Source of the DNA: Pseudomonadota bacterium
GTDB taxonomy: Bacteria; Pseudomonadota; Gammaproteobacteria; Burkholderiales; Ferrovaceae
Length of the DNA stretch: 64,000 nucleotides
Assembly: GCA_021805445.1 (NCBI GenBank)
Contig: JAJZFH010000007.1
Coordinates: forward strand, 1 to 64,000
Reading direction: 5' to 3'
The notes beneath the pieces were generated by a model. The model worked only from the letters and a program-made list of their open reading frames with translations. It was not told the origin of the DNA and made no database searches. Each line of letters starts with the position of its first letter. Positions within the stretch are counted from its first letter, which is position 1. Positions 36,716 through 45,537 of this stretch are shown piece after piece. Both the position numbers and the translations under genes were made by a program.

Positions 36716-38508
36716 CACTTGTTCTCCACTTGCAGGATGGCCAGAAAGGCTTCCTGAGGAATTTCCACACTGCCGACCTGTTTCATACGCTTCTTCCCGG
36801 CCTTTTGCTTTTCCAGTAATTTTCGTTTGCGTGAAATGTCGCCCCCATAGCATTTGGCCAACACATTCTTGCGCAGGGCCTTGACATTCTCACGTGCGAT
36901 AATGTGGGCACCGATAGTTGCCTGTACGGCCACATCGAACATCTGTCGAGGGATCAACTCGCGCATCTTGGCCACCAATTCCCGCCCACGGTACTGGCTG
37001 TTGGCCCGGTGGACCACCAGGGACAAGGCGTCCACCCGTTCCCCGTTGATGAGGATATCCAGTTTGACCAGATCGGCCGCACGGAACGTCTTGAACTCAT
37101 AATCCATGGAAGCGTAGCCACGGCTGACGGATTTGAGCCGATCAAAAAAGTCCATGACCACCTCATTCAGAGGCAACTCGTAAGTGAGAACCACCTGTCG
37201 CCCCGAGTATTGCATGTCTACCTGAACGCCACGTTTCAGATTGCACAGGGTGATCACCGGTCCCACATAGTCTTGAGGCAACAACATGGTGGCCGTGATG
37301 ATGGGTTCCCGAATTTCGGCAATTTTGGAGGGATCGGGCAAACGCGCCGGGTTCTCTATTTCCGTCAGAGTCCCATCCTGCAATACCACTTCATAAACCA
37401 CGGTGGGTGCTGTGGTGATGAGATCCATGTCATATTCGCGCTCCAATCGCTCCTGAACGATTTCCATATGGAGCAAGCCCAGATAGCCGCAACGAAACCC
37501 GAATCCCAGAGCTTGTGAAGTCTCCGGTTCGAAGTGAAGAGATGAATCATTCAAGCGAAGTTTTTCCAGCGCATCACGGAGCGCGTCGTACTGGTTAGTC
37601 TCTACCGGATAGAGGCCGGCAAACACCTGTGGCTTGATTTCTTTAAAGCCAGGCAAGGCAGTTTCTGCTGGACGCAGCGCCAAGGTGAGGGTATCCCCGA
37701 CCCGAGCGGCCTGTAATTCCCGAATGCCTGCAATGACGAACCCCACCTCTCCCGCACTCAGGGATTCTCGAGACACTGATTTGGGTGTGAACACCCCGAC
37801 TTGCTCACACAGATGCGTCGAATGCGTGGACATCAGGAGTATCTTGTCGCGCGGACGCAACTTCCCTTCCACCACCCGCACCAGCATCACCACCCCGACA
37901 TAATTATCAAACCAGGAGTCGATGATGAGGGCTTTGAGCGGGGCGTCCACGGAACCCTGCGGCGCAGGAATGCGCGCAATGACGGCTTCCAGCACCTCTT
38001 CCACGCCAACTCCGGTCTTGGCGCTGATCTGCAGGGCATTGGTCGCCGGGATGCCGATGATATCCTCGATTTCCGCCATCACCCGCTCGGGTTCGGCAGA
38101 GGGTAAATCGATTTTGTTGAGCACTGGAAAAACTTCCACGCCCTGCTCGATGGCCGTATAACAATTGGCAACGGTCTGGGCTTCCACTCCCTGAGAGGCA
38201 TCCACCACCAGTATGGCCCCTTCACAAGCCGCCAGGGAACGCGACACTTCATAGGAAAAATCCACGTGCCCCGGGGTATCGATCAGGTTGAGGTGATAGG
38301 TCTGACCATCTTTGGCTTTGTACTCGAGGGCAGCAGTCTGGGCCTTGATCGTGATGCCCCGCTCTCGTTCCAGATCCATGCTGTCGAGGACCTGGGCCCC
38401 CATTTCACGCGCCGACAAACCACCGCACAACTGGATCAACCGGTCTGCCAGAGTGGACTTGCCGTGATCGATGTGGGCAATGATAGAAAAATTTCGAATC
38501 AATGACAT
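36715..38508 (-). CDS. lepA: Translation elongation factor 4
   Basis: LepA/EF-4 is a ribosome-dependent GTPase that acts on stalled or mistranslocated ribosomes. The 597-residue length is exactly typical. Motifs are [15 protein letters not shown] (G1), ERGITIK (G2), DTPGH (G3) and NKIDLP (G4), and the lepA-specific C-terminal domain follows ([20 protein letters not shown]). The ATG at 38508 has AGGAAG 5-8 bases upstream; the open frame begins 10 codons earlier without a start signal. Its ribosome site follows immediately after the terminator-like hairpin at 38527-38552. Confidence 0.97.
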   Translation of the reverse strand: MSLIRNFSIIAHIDHGKSTLADRLIQLCGGLSAREMGAQVLDSMDLERERGITIKAQTAALEYKAKDGQTYHLNLIDTPGHVDFSYEVSRSLAACEGAILVVDASQGVEAQTVANCYTAIEQGVEVFPVLNKIDLPSAEPERVMAEIEDIIGIPATNALQISAKTGVGVEEVLEAVIARIPAPQGSVDAPLKALIIDSWFDNYVGVVMLVRVVEGKLRPRDKILLMSTHSTHLCEQVGVFTPKSVSRESLSAGEVGFVIAGIRELQAARVGDTLTLALRPAETALPGFKEIKPQVFAGLYPVETNQYDALRDALEKLRLNDSSLHFEPETSQALGFGFRCGYLGLLHMEIVQERLEREYDMDLITTAPTVVYEVVLQDGTLTEIENPARLPDPSKIAEIREPIITATMLLPQDYVGPVITLCNLKRGVQVDMQYSGRQVVLTYELPLNEVVMDFFDRLKSVSRGYASMDYEFKTFRAADLVKLDILINGERVDALSLVVHRANSQYRGRELVAKMRELIPRQMFDVAVQATIGAHIIARENVKALRKNVLAKCYGGDISRKRKLLEKQKAGKKRMKQVGSVEIPQEAFLAILQVENK

Positions 38509-38526
38509 CCTGCTTCCTGTGTAGAC

Positions 38527-38552
38527 AAAAAAGGGCATCCAGCGATGCCCTT
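38527..38552 (-). terminator. Rho-independent terminator or attenuator before lepA
   Basis: Read on the minus strand, AAGGGCATC and GATGCCCTT form a perfect 9-base-pair stem around a 4-base loop, followed by six T. It lies between mucD and lepA with only 18 bases between the T-run and the lepA ATG, so no promoter fits after it. A second, shorter hairpin (GCGCT/AGCGC) precedes it. It either ends the mucD transcript or attenuates one that continues into lepA. Confidence 0.85.
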
Positions 38553-38630
38553 CCGGGGAAGGAGCGCTGGAGCAGCGCCCACAGACCCACTATTCTAGCC
38601 TGAAATCCAGAATAGTCATACTGTTAGAAC

Positions 38631-40013
38631 TCACTGCAGGAGAAGAGTGATGAATTCTGGCGGGCTATCTCCCCGTTTGACGAGCAATGCCACGCGCACC
38701 GGCCCCTTGAGTTTTCCCACCAACTGGTTGAATTCTCGGACCGAATGGCACTCATTGTTATTCATCGAAAGAATCTGGTCGCCCTGCTCCAACCCTACCT
38801 GCGCCGCTTCTCCTCGAACTCCCGTAATGATGATGCCCTCCTGTCCCTCTTCCGGATCCGCCACTGCCAACCCCAATCGGGCTGCCGGGCCAGCGGGGGG
38901 CCCCCCATGGGTCGGCCTTCCGCCTTCGGTCTGAGCGATTTTTTCGGCGGGCATATTCCCCACCGATACTGACAGTGAATGCTCAGCGCCCTTACGCCAG
39001 ACCACTGCAGAAACTTCGGCCCCCGATTTGATCGCACTGACGATGCGCGGCAGATCGGTTTGATTGCTCACCGCCTTGCCATCGAAACGAAGAATGATAT
39101 CGCTGGGGCGAATGCCGGCCCGTTCTGCCGGGGATCCTTTCTGAACGGCCACCACCAGCGCGCCTTCTGCCTTGGGCAAACCGAAGGAGTCGGCCAGTTC
39201 CTTGGTCACTTCCTGAATGACAACACCCAGCCAACCCCGACTTACCTTGCCATGAAGGCGCAGTTGATCGGCCACCTGAAGGGCGACATCGATGGGGATG
39301 GCAAAAGACAATCCCATGTATCCCCCCGTCCGGCTGTATATCTGTGAATTGATGCCGATCACCTCCCCTTTCATGTCGAAAAGAGGTCCCCCTGAATTAC
39401 CGGGATTGATGGGCACATCTGTCTGGATGAACGGTACCAGAGTTTCCTGGGGCAGAGATCGTCCTTTGGCGCTGATGATGCCCTTGGTCACGGTGCTCTC
39501 GAAACCAAAGGGCGAACCAATCGCCACCACCCACTCCCCAACCCGTGCCTTGGCGGGATCACCGGCTTTGATGGTGGGCAAACCGGTGGCATCGATCTTG
39601 AGCAGAGCCACATCGGTCTTGGGATCGATACCGATGACTTTGGCCTTGAATTCACGTTTGTCGAGTAGTTTGACGGTGACTTCGTCTGCACCCTGAACCA
39701 CATGACCGTTGGTCAGGATGTAACCATCCGGGCGAATGATGAAGCCGGAGCCCATGGAACTGGATTCCATGCCCTGACCTTGAGGTCCCATTTCAGGCAC
39801 GGGTATTCCAAAGTTACGGAAAAACTCGAGCATGGGATCGTGTTCGGGAACCCTTGAATCGATCTCCCCTTCGGAATGCGCCTTGGTGATGGCGCTGATG
39901 TTGACCACCGTATTGGATTCATGGTCCACGATATCGGTAAAGTCAGGCAGGTTTTCGGCCTGCGCCAGTCCCGTACCCAACACCAATAGTCCGAGCAGTA
40001 ACAATCGTTTCAT
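38631..40013 (-). CDS. mucD: Periplasmic Do-family serine protease (DegP/MucD)
   Basis: This periplasmic protease-chaperone removes misfolded envelope proteins. The product is 460 residues from ATG 40013, overlapping the rseB stop by one base. The signal peptide ends at AQA (about residue 20). The trypsin-like triad is visible: His in LTNGHVVQGAD, Asp in DPKTDVALLKI and Ser in NPGNSGGPLFD. Two PDZ domains follow (around GWLGVVIQEVTKELADSFG and LGLAVADPEEGQ). It is the last gene of the rpoE-rseA-rseB-mucD set and likely belongs to the envelope-stress response. Confidence 0.95.
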   Translation of the reverse strand: MKRLLLLGLLVLGTGLAQAENLPDFTDIVDHESNTVVNISAITKAHSEGEIDSRVPEHDPMLEFFRNFGIPVPEMGPQGQGMESSSMGSGFIIRPDGYILTNGHVVQGADEVTVKLLDKREFKAKVIGIDPKTDVALLKIDATGLPTIKAGDPAKARVGEWVVAIGSPFGFESTVTKGIISAKGRSLPQETLVPFIQTDVPINPGNSGGPLFDMKGEVIGINSQIYSRTGGYMGLSFAIPIDVALQVADQLRLHGKVSRGWLGVVIQEVTKELADSFGLPKAEGALVVAVQKGSPAERAGIRPSDIILRFDGKAVSNQTDLPRIVSAIKSGAEVSAVVWRKGAEHSLSVSVGNMPAEKIAQTEGGRPTHGGPPAGPAARLGLAVADPEEGQEGIIITGVRGEAAQVGLEQGDQILSMNNNECHSVREFNQLVGKLKGPVRVALLVKRGDSPPEFITLLLQ

Positions 40014-41002
40014 CAATGTGTTTCCTCCGTTATGGTCATGGATTGCCCTATGGCGGTGACGACCTCTTGAGGAATCTCACCTACCACCACGATGCGGTGT
40101 TGCCCAACCGTCCCGGAATAATAGCTCAGCGCACTGGATTGGAGTCGTGCCTGAACCGGGCGGAAACCTTCTCCTTGTAATGGCTTGATGAATATGGAAA
40201 ATGAAGATAATCCATCAGAAAAAACAAGATGTTCGAAGGGCGCTCCCGGCACCGCCGATGACAGGATGGACATCTGCAGTACTTGACTGAAACCCGAGGG
40301 CAAAGCCGGGATGCTCCACTGATAGGACAGATGATCCGCCACAGGAGGAGGGAAAAAAACTTTTTTCCATTGGTTTGAATCCGGATAAGTGGATTTCAGG
40401 AGTTCCGGCGAAGTGGAATCACCCTCGGAAATTTCGGTGAAGAGCAACGTTTCCAAAGGGTCATGGTGTCGATCATAGGTCACCGCCTTGAGGATCAAAT
40501 CCGTGTTCGCATCTGCACAAAACTCGTGATCGAAACGTTGACGGTCCCGTGCGCGAAGCAAAATGCGCTGACACTCATGTCCTGCCACACGATTCATCCC
40601 GACCCTGGAAACATCGTAAAACCGGAGGTATTGCTCATAAGGAACTTCTATCAAGGCGGGGAAAAGACGCCGGGTATAACCTTTCTCGATGCGAATCTTG
40701 TGTTGTACCGGATAATAGCAGCGTGTTTCCTTGCTGTCTCGAATGATTTCTCGAGGACGCCCGTCCAGTACCTCGATGCGGGTCAGTTCCTCTCCGTGAA
40801 TATGGGTATGCACGATCCTGGACGATTCCATTTCGCTGCCACGCTGGACCACGTAGGTACCACTGTAGGATCGATCGTGGGCCGCATGACTCAATTGACC
40901 GAGCAAAGAGAGAGGGTCACTGACAGGCCCGGACCCCGCCTGTCCCACCCCACAGACCAGCAGACCGATGATGGGAACGATCCCCTTGCCGAAGGCCTTC
41001 AT
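40013..41002 (-). CDS. rseB: Sigma-E regulatory protein RseB/MucB
   Basis: RseB is a periplasmic sensor that shields the anti-sigma factor RseA from cleavage until lipoprotein or LPS intermediates bind. The 329-residue product from ATG 41002 has a signal peptide (IVPIIGLLVCGVGQAG), an N-terminal LolA-like domain (SYSGTYVVQRGSEMESSRIV; RRLFPALIEVPYEQYLRFYD) and a smaller C-terminal MucB domain (ALPSGFSQVLQ). A GTG at 41032, overlapping the rseA stop, is an alternative start. The neighbours rseA and mucD confirm the assignment. Confidence 0.92.
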   Translation of the reverse strand: MKAFGKGIVPIIGLLVCGVGQAGSGPVSDPLSLLGQLSHAAHDRSYSGTYVVQRGSEMESSRIVHTHIHGEELTRIEVLDGRPREIIRDSKETRCYYPVQHKIRIEKGYTRRLFPALIEVPYEQYLRFYDVSRVGMNRVAGHECQRILLRARDRQRFDHEFCADANTDLILKAVTYDRHHDPLETLLFTEISEGDSTSPELLKSTYPDSNQWKKVFFPPPVADHLSYQWSIPALPSGFSQVLQMSILSSAVPGAPFEHLVFSDGLSSFSIFIKPLQGEGFRPVQARLQSSALSYYSGTVGQHRIVVVGEIPQEVVTAIGQSMTITEETH

Positions 41003-41031
41003 GATCGAGAAACGTACTCTTCCCACACCCA

Positions 41032-41550
41032 CTATCGCTGAGCAATCGTTTGTGGTGTGTAATCAACGGTTTGGAACTCGGACAGCGGAGAACCCTGCCG
41101 ATGTAATGCGACGAAGGTCTGAATATCCTTGTCAGAAACGCTGTTTTCATTCAAAGCAGGCGCACTGGGTTCTTTTTGTGCGATAACCGGGTTGGTCGGC
41201 AAACCCGGCCGGAGCACGACCGTGGTCAGGACCACGACGGCAATAGCGGCGGCCATGGCCAGCCAGCGTCGTTGCGTCGCCCCATCCAGCGGAACGGAGC
41301 CCACAGACGATTTACCGGGCACCAGCACCGTCGGTTCATCCTTGAGGGCATGGGCTATCCGACCGTGCAGGCGTGCCGGGGGCAACTGAGGATCACGCAA
41401 TGTTTCACCAATCAAATGAAAGAGATACCATGATTCCTGCAAGACTGGATCGTGACGGCATCCCCCCAGCAGCCGGGGCAACTTCTCATCGTCCAACTCC
41501 CCATCCATGGCGGCTGACAGGCGCTCCAGTTCCATATCTTCCATTACCAT
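41032..41550 (-). CDS. rseA: Anti-sigma-E factor RseA/MucA
   Basis: RseA is a single-pass inner-membrane protein that sequesters RpoE. The product has 172 residues. Its N-terminal anti-sigma domain (ELERLSAAMDGELDDEKLPR, then WYLFHLIGETLRD) is followed by one hydrophobic segment (about residues 96-113, WLAMAAAIAVVVLTTVVL) and a periplasmic tail. The ATG at 41550 has GGGGAG upstream and overlaps the rpoE stop by 7 bases. The degree of similarity to E. coli RseA is low, as usual for this family; position and topology carry the call. Confidence 0.9.
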   Translation of the reverse strand: MVMEDMELERLSAAMDGELDDEKLPRLLGGCRHDPVLQESWYLFHLIGETLRDPQLPPARLHGRIAHALKDEPTVLVPGKSSVGSVPLDGATQRRWLAMAAAIAVVVLTTVVLRPGLPTNPVIAQKEPSAPALNENSVSDKDIQTFVALHRQGSPLSEFQTVDYTPQTIAQR

Positions 41551-42281
41551 CTTTTGCTCCCCAAAACCTCCAACAAGGGTTTCAATTTATGCGAAATGGC
41601 TTCTCGGGCCCGAAATATTCGGGAACGCACCGTTCCAATCGGGCAATTCATCATGGTTGCAATGTCTTCGTAGGACAGTCCTTCTATTTCTCTCAAGCGA
41701 ATGGCTGTTTTCAACTCTTCCGGAAGTGCTTCCATACTGTCGTTGACGGTACGCGCCAATTCACGGCTCAACAACTCTGCTTCCGGGGTATTCACGTCCT
41801 GAAGAAGATCATTGCCCTCGTAGTATTCGGCTTCTTCCACCCCTATGGATGAGGGCATACGACGCCCCTGATTCATGAGAAAGTTTTTTGCCGTATTGAC
41901 ACCGATACGGTAAAGCCAAGTATAGAAAGCCGAGTCCCCACGAAAGGAACCCAATGCGCGGTAGGCCTTGATAAAAGCATCTTGCGTCACGTCCTCCGCT
42001 TCGGCCGGATCACGAACCAACCGTCCTATCAGGCGGAGCAACTTGCGTTGATACTTGATAACCAACAATTCAAAAGCCAGTTTATCCCCATGCTGCGCCC
42101 GCTCCACCAACTGTTGGTCGATTTCCCGTTCCGTGGGCATGGGTGCCGAAATCACGGGTTCCTGAACCTCGGGCAACCCCGCAGGGGCTCGCCCAGTCGT
42201 GTGGGAAGCAAGGGACAACACGCGCGTAGACGTCTGGGGCATGGGCTCATCCTTCTTGTCATTTTCCATCTTGTCCCTCAT
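41544..42281 (-). CDS. rpoE: RNA polymerase sigma-E factor with N-terminal extension
   Basis: This ECF sigma factor directs the envelope-stress regulon. Residues from MPTEREIDQQLVERAQHGDK onward match RpoE/AlgU: region 2 has DVTQDAFIKAYRALGSF and FYTWLYRIGVNTAKNFL, and region 4 has LPEELKTAIRLREIEGLSYE followed by IGTVRSRIFRAREA. A start at that Met (42140) would give the usual 198 or so residues. However, the ATG at 42281 is preceded by GGAGGAGGA at good spacing, so I call a 245-residue product with a 47-residue polar extension. It heads the rseA-rseB-mucD chain and is divergent from the ETF-QO gene. Confidence 0.93.
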   Translation of the reverse strand: MRDKMENDKKDEPMPQTSTRVLSLASHTTGRAPAGLPEVQEPVISAPMPTEREIDQQLVERAQHGDKLAFELLVIKYQRKLLRLIGRLVRDPAEAEDVTQDAFIKAYRALGSFRGDSAFYTWLYRIGVNTAKNFLMNQGRRMPSSIGVEEAEYYEGNDLLQDVNTPEAELLSRELARTVNDSMEALPEELKTAIRLREIEGLSYEDIATMMNCPIGTVRSRIFRAREAISHKLKPLLEVLGSKRW

Positions 42282-42319
42282 GGACCATTTCCTCCTCCAA
42301 TTGGTTCCCCAAGTGTGGG

Positions 42320-42325
42320 TATAAT
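42320..42325 (+). promoter_or_regulatory. Candidate -10 element for the ETF-QO gene in the rpoE divergent spacer
   Basis: The 72-base spacer between rpoE and the ETF-QO gene contains TATAAT on the plus strand, 28 bases before the ETF-QO ATG. The nearest -35-like sequence (TTGGTT at 42301-42306) is too close at 13 bases. I looked for a sigma-E type autoregulatory promoter on the minus strand and found none that is convincing. Confidence 0.3.
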
Positions 42326-42353
42326 TACTCTCTTTATTCCTCTGCCATGATCC

Positions 42354-43991
42354 ATGACCCAAAGGGACAGTTTAACGTATGACGTGGTAGTTGTGGGCGC
42401 GGGGCCGGCCGGGTTGGGCTGTGCCATCCGCTTGAAGCAACTTTCCCGGAGTCAGGGCCGGGAACTTTCCGTGTGCGTCCTGGAAAAGGGCGCCGAAGTG
42501 GGCGCCCATATCCTCTCCGGTGCCGTCATGGAACCTCGCGCCCTCAGTGAACTCTTTCCTGACTGGAAACAACGCGGCGCCCCTCTGATCACTGCCGTCA
42601 CGGAAGATCAATTTTTATTTCTGACCCAACACCGTGCCTGGCGTCTTCCCACTCCGCCACAACTCCACAATGCGGGTAACTATATCGTCAGTTTGGGAGA
42701 GGTGTGCAAATGGCTGGCCCTTCAAGCCGAAGCCATGGGCGTGGAAATCTATCCCGGATTTGCAGCCGCTGACGTGTTGCTGGGGGCCGAGGGAGAAGTT
42801 CAGGGAATATTGACGGGCGATGTGGGACGCTTCAAGGATGGTCAACCCGGCCCCCGCTTTCAACCCGGAATGGAATTGCGAGCCCGCCAAACCGTGATTG
42901 CGGAAGGTTGCCGAGGGTCCCTGGCTCGCCAGTTGAACGAGCGTTTTTCCCTATCAGTGGATGCTCAACCCCAAACCTATGGTCTGGGGCTCAAAGAAAT
43001 CTGGGAAGTGGACTCTCCTTCATACCGTCCCGGGCAGGTCACCCATACGGTCGGTTGGCCCCTCGATGCGAATACCTACGGCGGGTCCTGGATCTACCAC
43101 CTGGATGACCATCGGGTATCCATCGGGTTCGTGGTGGGGTTGGATTATACAAACCCCTACCTCAGTCCCTTCGAAGAATTCCAGCGCTTCAAAACCCACC
43201 CTGCACTGAGCGTCTTGTTTGCAGGAGGTCGGCGGATTGCTTATGGGGCCCGTGCCCTGAATGAGGGAGGTTGGCAGTCCATTCCCCGGCTCAGTTTCCC
43301 GGGAGGCGTTCTGATCGGAGACAGTGCGGGGTTTCTCAACGTCGGCAAGATCAAAGGCAGTCACACTGCCCTCAAATCGGGCATGATCGCCGCAGAGTCC
43401 CTGTACGCACACCTGAATGATACCCCGCAAGTGTCGGAATGCACCCTTTATGAACCGGCCTTGCGCACCTCCTGGGTCGGTCAGGAACTGCAAGCCGTAC
43501 GCAACCTGCGTCCCGGTTTTCGCTGGGGACTGATTCCCGGCTTGCTCCATGCGGCGCTGGATACCTGGCTTTGGCGAGGCCGTGCACCCTGGACACTTGC
43601 TCATGCCCATGCTGACCATCAGACCCTCCGCCCTGCCAACGTCTGCACGCCGATTGCCTATCCCAAACCCGATGGAAAACTGACCTTTGATCGGCTCTCT
43701 TCGGTATTTCTGGCGCAAACCACCCATGAAGAAACCCAGCCGGATCACCTGATTCTGGCTGACCCAAAAATAGCTCTCACCGTCAACTGGGAGATCTATC
43801 GCTCGCCAGAAACCCGCTATTGCCCCGCAGGCGTTTACGAGATCATAAACTCGAATACGTCGGAACGACACCTGAAAATCAATGCGGCCAACTGCATCCA
43901 CTGCAAGACCTGTGATATCAAGGACCCCCAACAGAACATCCGCTGGGTTCCCCCGGAAGGGGGAAACGGTCCTCAATACCCCAACCTTTAG
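42354..43991 (+). CDS. Electron transfer flavoprotein-ubiquinone oxidoreductase
   Basis: ETF-QO passes electrons from acyl-CoA and related dehydrogenases, via ETF, to the quinone pool. The product has 545 residues. The N-terminal FAD site (DVVVVGAGPAGLGCAIRLKQ) is followed by HILSGAVMEPRAL, the membrane-surface region (GGWQSIPRLSFPGGVLIGDS) and a C-terminal iron-sulfur domain with NCIHCKTCDIKDP plus an upstream Cys in YCPAGVYE. It is divergent from rpoE. Its stop overlaps the convergent fchA stop by 4 bases, and an acyl-CoA dehydrogenase that could feed it is encoded 1.5 kb away. Confidence 0.94.
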   Translation: MTQRDSLTYDVVVVGAGPAGLGCAIRLKQLSRSQGRELSVCVLEKGAEVGAHILSGAVMEPRALSELFPDWKQRGAPLITAVTEDQFLFLTQHRAWRLPTPPQLHNAGNYIVSLGEVCKWLALQAEAMGVEIYPGFAAADVLLGAEGEVQGILTGDVGRFKDGQPGPRFQPGMELRARQTVIAEGCRGSLARQLNERFSLSVDAQPQTYGLGLKEIWEVDSPSYRPGQVTHTVGWPLDANTYGGSWIYHLDDHRVSIGFVVGLDYTNPYLSPFEEFQRFKTHPALSVLFAGGRRIAYGARALNEGGWQSIPRLSFPGGVLIGDSAGFLNVGKIKGSHTALKSGMIAAESLYAHLNDTPQVSECTLYEPALRTSWVGQELQAVRNLRPGFRWGLIPGLLHAALDTWLWRGRAPWTLAHAHADHQTLRPANVCTPIAYPKPDGKLTFDRLSSVFLAQTTHEETQPDHLILADPKIALTVNWEIYRSPETRYCPAGVYEIINSNTSERHLKINAANCIHCKTCDIKDPQQNIRWVPPEGGNGPQYPNL

Positions 43992-44611
43992 GACAAGCGT
44001 GCAGTGACCACGCCCAAGGTAACCACTGCGCTGGTACTGGCTTCCTCTTCGGCCGCTCGCGCTTCTTCCAAAGCGGCATCGACGAAAGTTTGGTCCTTGA
44101 TGGCAGGCACGTTGATCTGAACATTGAGGATGGCACTGCGAAGCGCCGCCAGCAGCGCATGAACCGCCACCCCACTGTCACTGAGAACGTTACGATGCCC
44201 CTGCTCGGCCGAGCGATGCGCCAGGGCGAGACCGCGCAAACAGGCGCGAATGCAGGACAGAGGCACTTCTGTCGCATTCTGGTACCCCTGCTGAATGATG
44301 GCTGCACGACGATCGATGGCCTCCACACTGTCCTTGGGCAACTTGAAAGCGCTCATCAGTCCATCAAAAGCCACGGCATCGGCACTGATCATGGCAGTGA
44401 ATTCCTGACGCAATGCTTCAGCCCCCATGATTTGCCGTTCCATTTCCGGAATCAGCGTGTCCTGTCCTTTTTTGCCCGCTGTGACGCGGGCCACCATGGC
44501 AACCAGACCGGCACCCATGGCGCCCATCAAGGCTGCAGCCCCTCCTCCTCCAGGGGTCGGCGTTGCGCTGGCCAGTTCTTCCAAAAAATCTGCAATGGGT
44601 TGAGTCGTCAT
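43988..44611 (-). CDS. fchA: Methenyltetrahydrofolate cyclohydrolase, FchA type
   Basis: It interconverts 5,10-methenyl-THF and 10-formyl-THF. The 207-residue, mostly helical protein matches the formiminotransferase-cyclodeaminase-like FchA family: ADFLEELASATPTPGGGGAA at the N-terminus, VARVTAGKK, SADAVAFDGLMSAFKLPK with the conserved Asp, and ATEVPLSCIRACLRG. The start has AGGAG 5 bases upstream. It follows mtdA by 48 bases; mtdA-fchA pairs in methylotrophs perform the job that FolD does alone elsewhere. The spacer holds only a small CTCG-CGAG hairpin. Confidence 0.9.
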   Translation of the reverse strand: MTTQPIADFLEELASATPTPGGGGAAALMGAMGAGLVAMVARVTAGKKGQDTLIPEMERQIMGAEALRQEFTAMISADAVAFDGLMSAFKLPKDSVEAIDRRAAIIQQGYQNATEVPLSCIRACLRGLALAHRSAEQGHRNVLSDSGVAVHALLAALRSAILNVQINVPAIKDQTFVDAALEEARAAEEEASTSAVVTLGVVTARLS

Positions 44612-44659
44612 CGTTACTCCTGAAATCGGTACTTCCCGCTCGTGCGAGAAAAAAGGTTC

Positions 44660-45529
44660 TTAAAGAGGAGCGGCCACCAAGGTACAGGCCCGCTCAAAAA
44701 TCGCTTCTGCATCCAGCACCAGGTCATTGCTGTTGAACAAGCGTCCGATACATTCCCGATGCAGGGCCAATTTGAGGGCTCCGAAGCCCAGAGGACCAAA
44801 ACAGAGGACTCCATGACGCAGAGTGGCCCGGTCTGTCATATCGATCCCGCCAATGCCCACGGGGGGCGAAGCATTGGCATCGGCGATCAATTCCAGCCCG
44901 GCTGTCTGCGCCCACTGGTTTTCCTCCAGCATGGTCACGCCGGAGGCCCCCGTAGAAACCACGATTTCCTTGCCTTGAATACTCTGCCCGCGACTTTCCA
45001 GGTCGGGGGTGGTCGCAGCAACGAGCCTCGATCCAAAACGTCGGTTGAGGTAGGCACAAACCTGCTGAGTCCGTTCCAGTTGACGGCCCGACACGGTCAC
45101 CTCGGCCCCTGCTCGACCCAGCATGATGGCAACCCGTTGCCCCACCGGCCCCGTGCCCCCAAGCACGATCGCCCGTTTGCCCACGACCGAACGCCCTTGA
45201 GTCAGCCAGGCCACACAGGCCGCTGCCGTCGTATTGGCACCATTGCTGTCGAGCATCAGGGAAACCCGAAACTTGCCGAAGAATTTGTTCTGAATGGCTG
45301 CCAGGAGAGATTCGCCTGCCACCAGATCACTCCCGCCCACGAATATGGCCGTATTTTTTTTATCTTTGGGAGCACGGGTAAAAATAGCCCCTTCCACCAA
45401 GGGACCGACATTGTCGGGAGTGATTCCGCCATAGGGAATTACCTGATCGGCACCGCCGTCATGGGCAACCACATTGTCAAAAATGGACGGCAGAAGGTCC
45501 GTATCCAACTGATAAAGCAATTTTTTCAT
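44660..45529 (-). CDS. mtdA: NAD(P)-dependent methylene-tetrahydrofolate/methanopterin dehydrogenase (MtdA/MtdB family)
   Basis: It oxidises methylene-H4F (or methylene-H4MPT) to the methenyl form. The 289-residue product is close in length and sequence to Methylobacterium MtdA: KKLLYQLDTD at the start, VAHDGGADQVIPYGGITPDN, AIFVGGSDLVAGE, LMLDSNGANTTAAA, the nucleotide-binding VLGGTGPVGQRVA, and SPPVGIGGIDMTD near the end. MtdA (folate) and MtdB (methanopterin) cannot be separated here; pairing with fchA favours MtdA. Of two adjacent ATGs I chose 45529, 6 bases after GAGG. It is preceded by an acyl-CoA dehydrogenase gene. Confidence 0.88.
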   Translation of the reverse strand: MKKLLYQLDTDLLPSIFDNVVAHDGGADQVIPYGGITPDNVGPLVEGAIFTRAPKDKKNTAIFVGGSDLVAGESLLAAIQNKFFGKFRVSLMLDSNGANTTAAACVAWLTQGRSVVGKRAIVLGGTGPVGQRVAIMLGRAGAEVTVSGRQLERTQQVCAYLNRRFGSRLVAATTPDLESRGQSIQGKEIVVSTGASGVTMLEENQWAQTAGLELIADANASPPVGIGGIDMTDRATLRHGVLCFGPLGFGALKLALHRECIGRLFNSNDLVLDAEAIFERACTLVAAPL

Positions 45530-45537
45530 CATATTCC

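Noticed and set aside
42282-42353. Sigma-E type autoregulatory promoter before rpoE
   Set aside because: I looked for GGAACTT with a downstream TCTGA-like element on the minus strand. GGAATAA is present but no matching -10 follows at the right distance.
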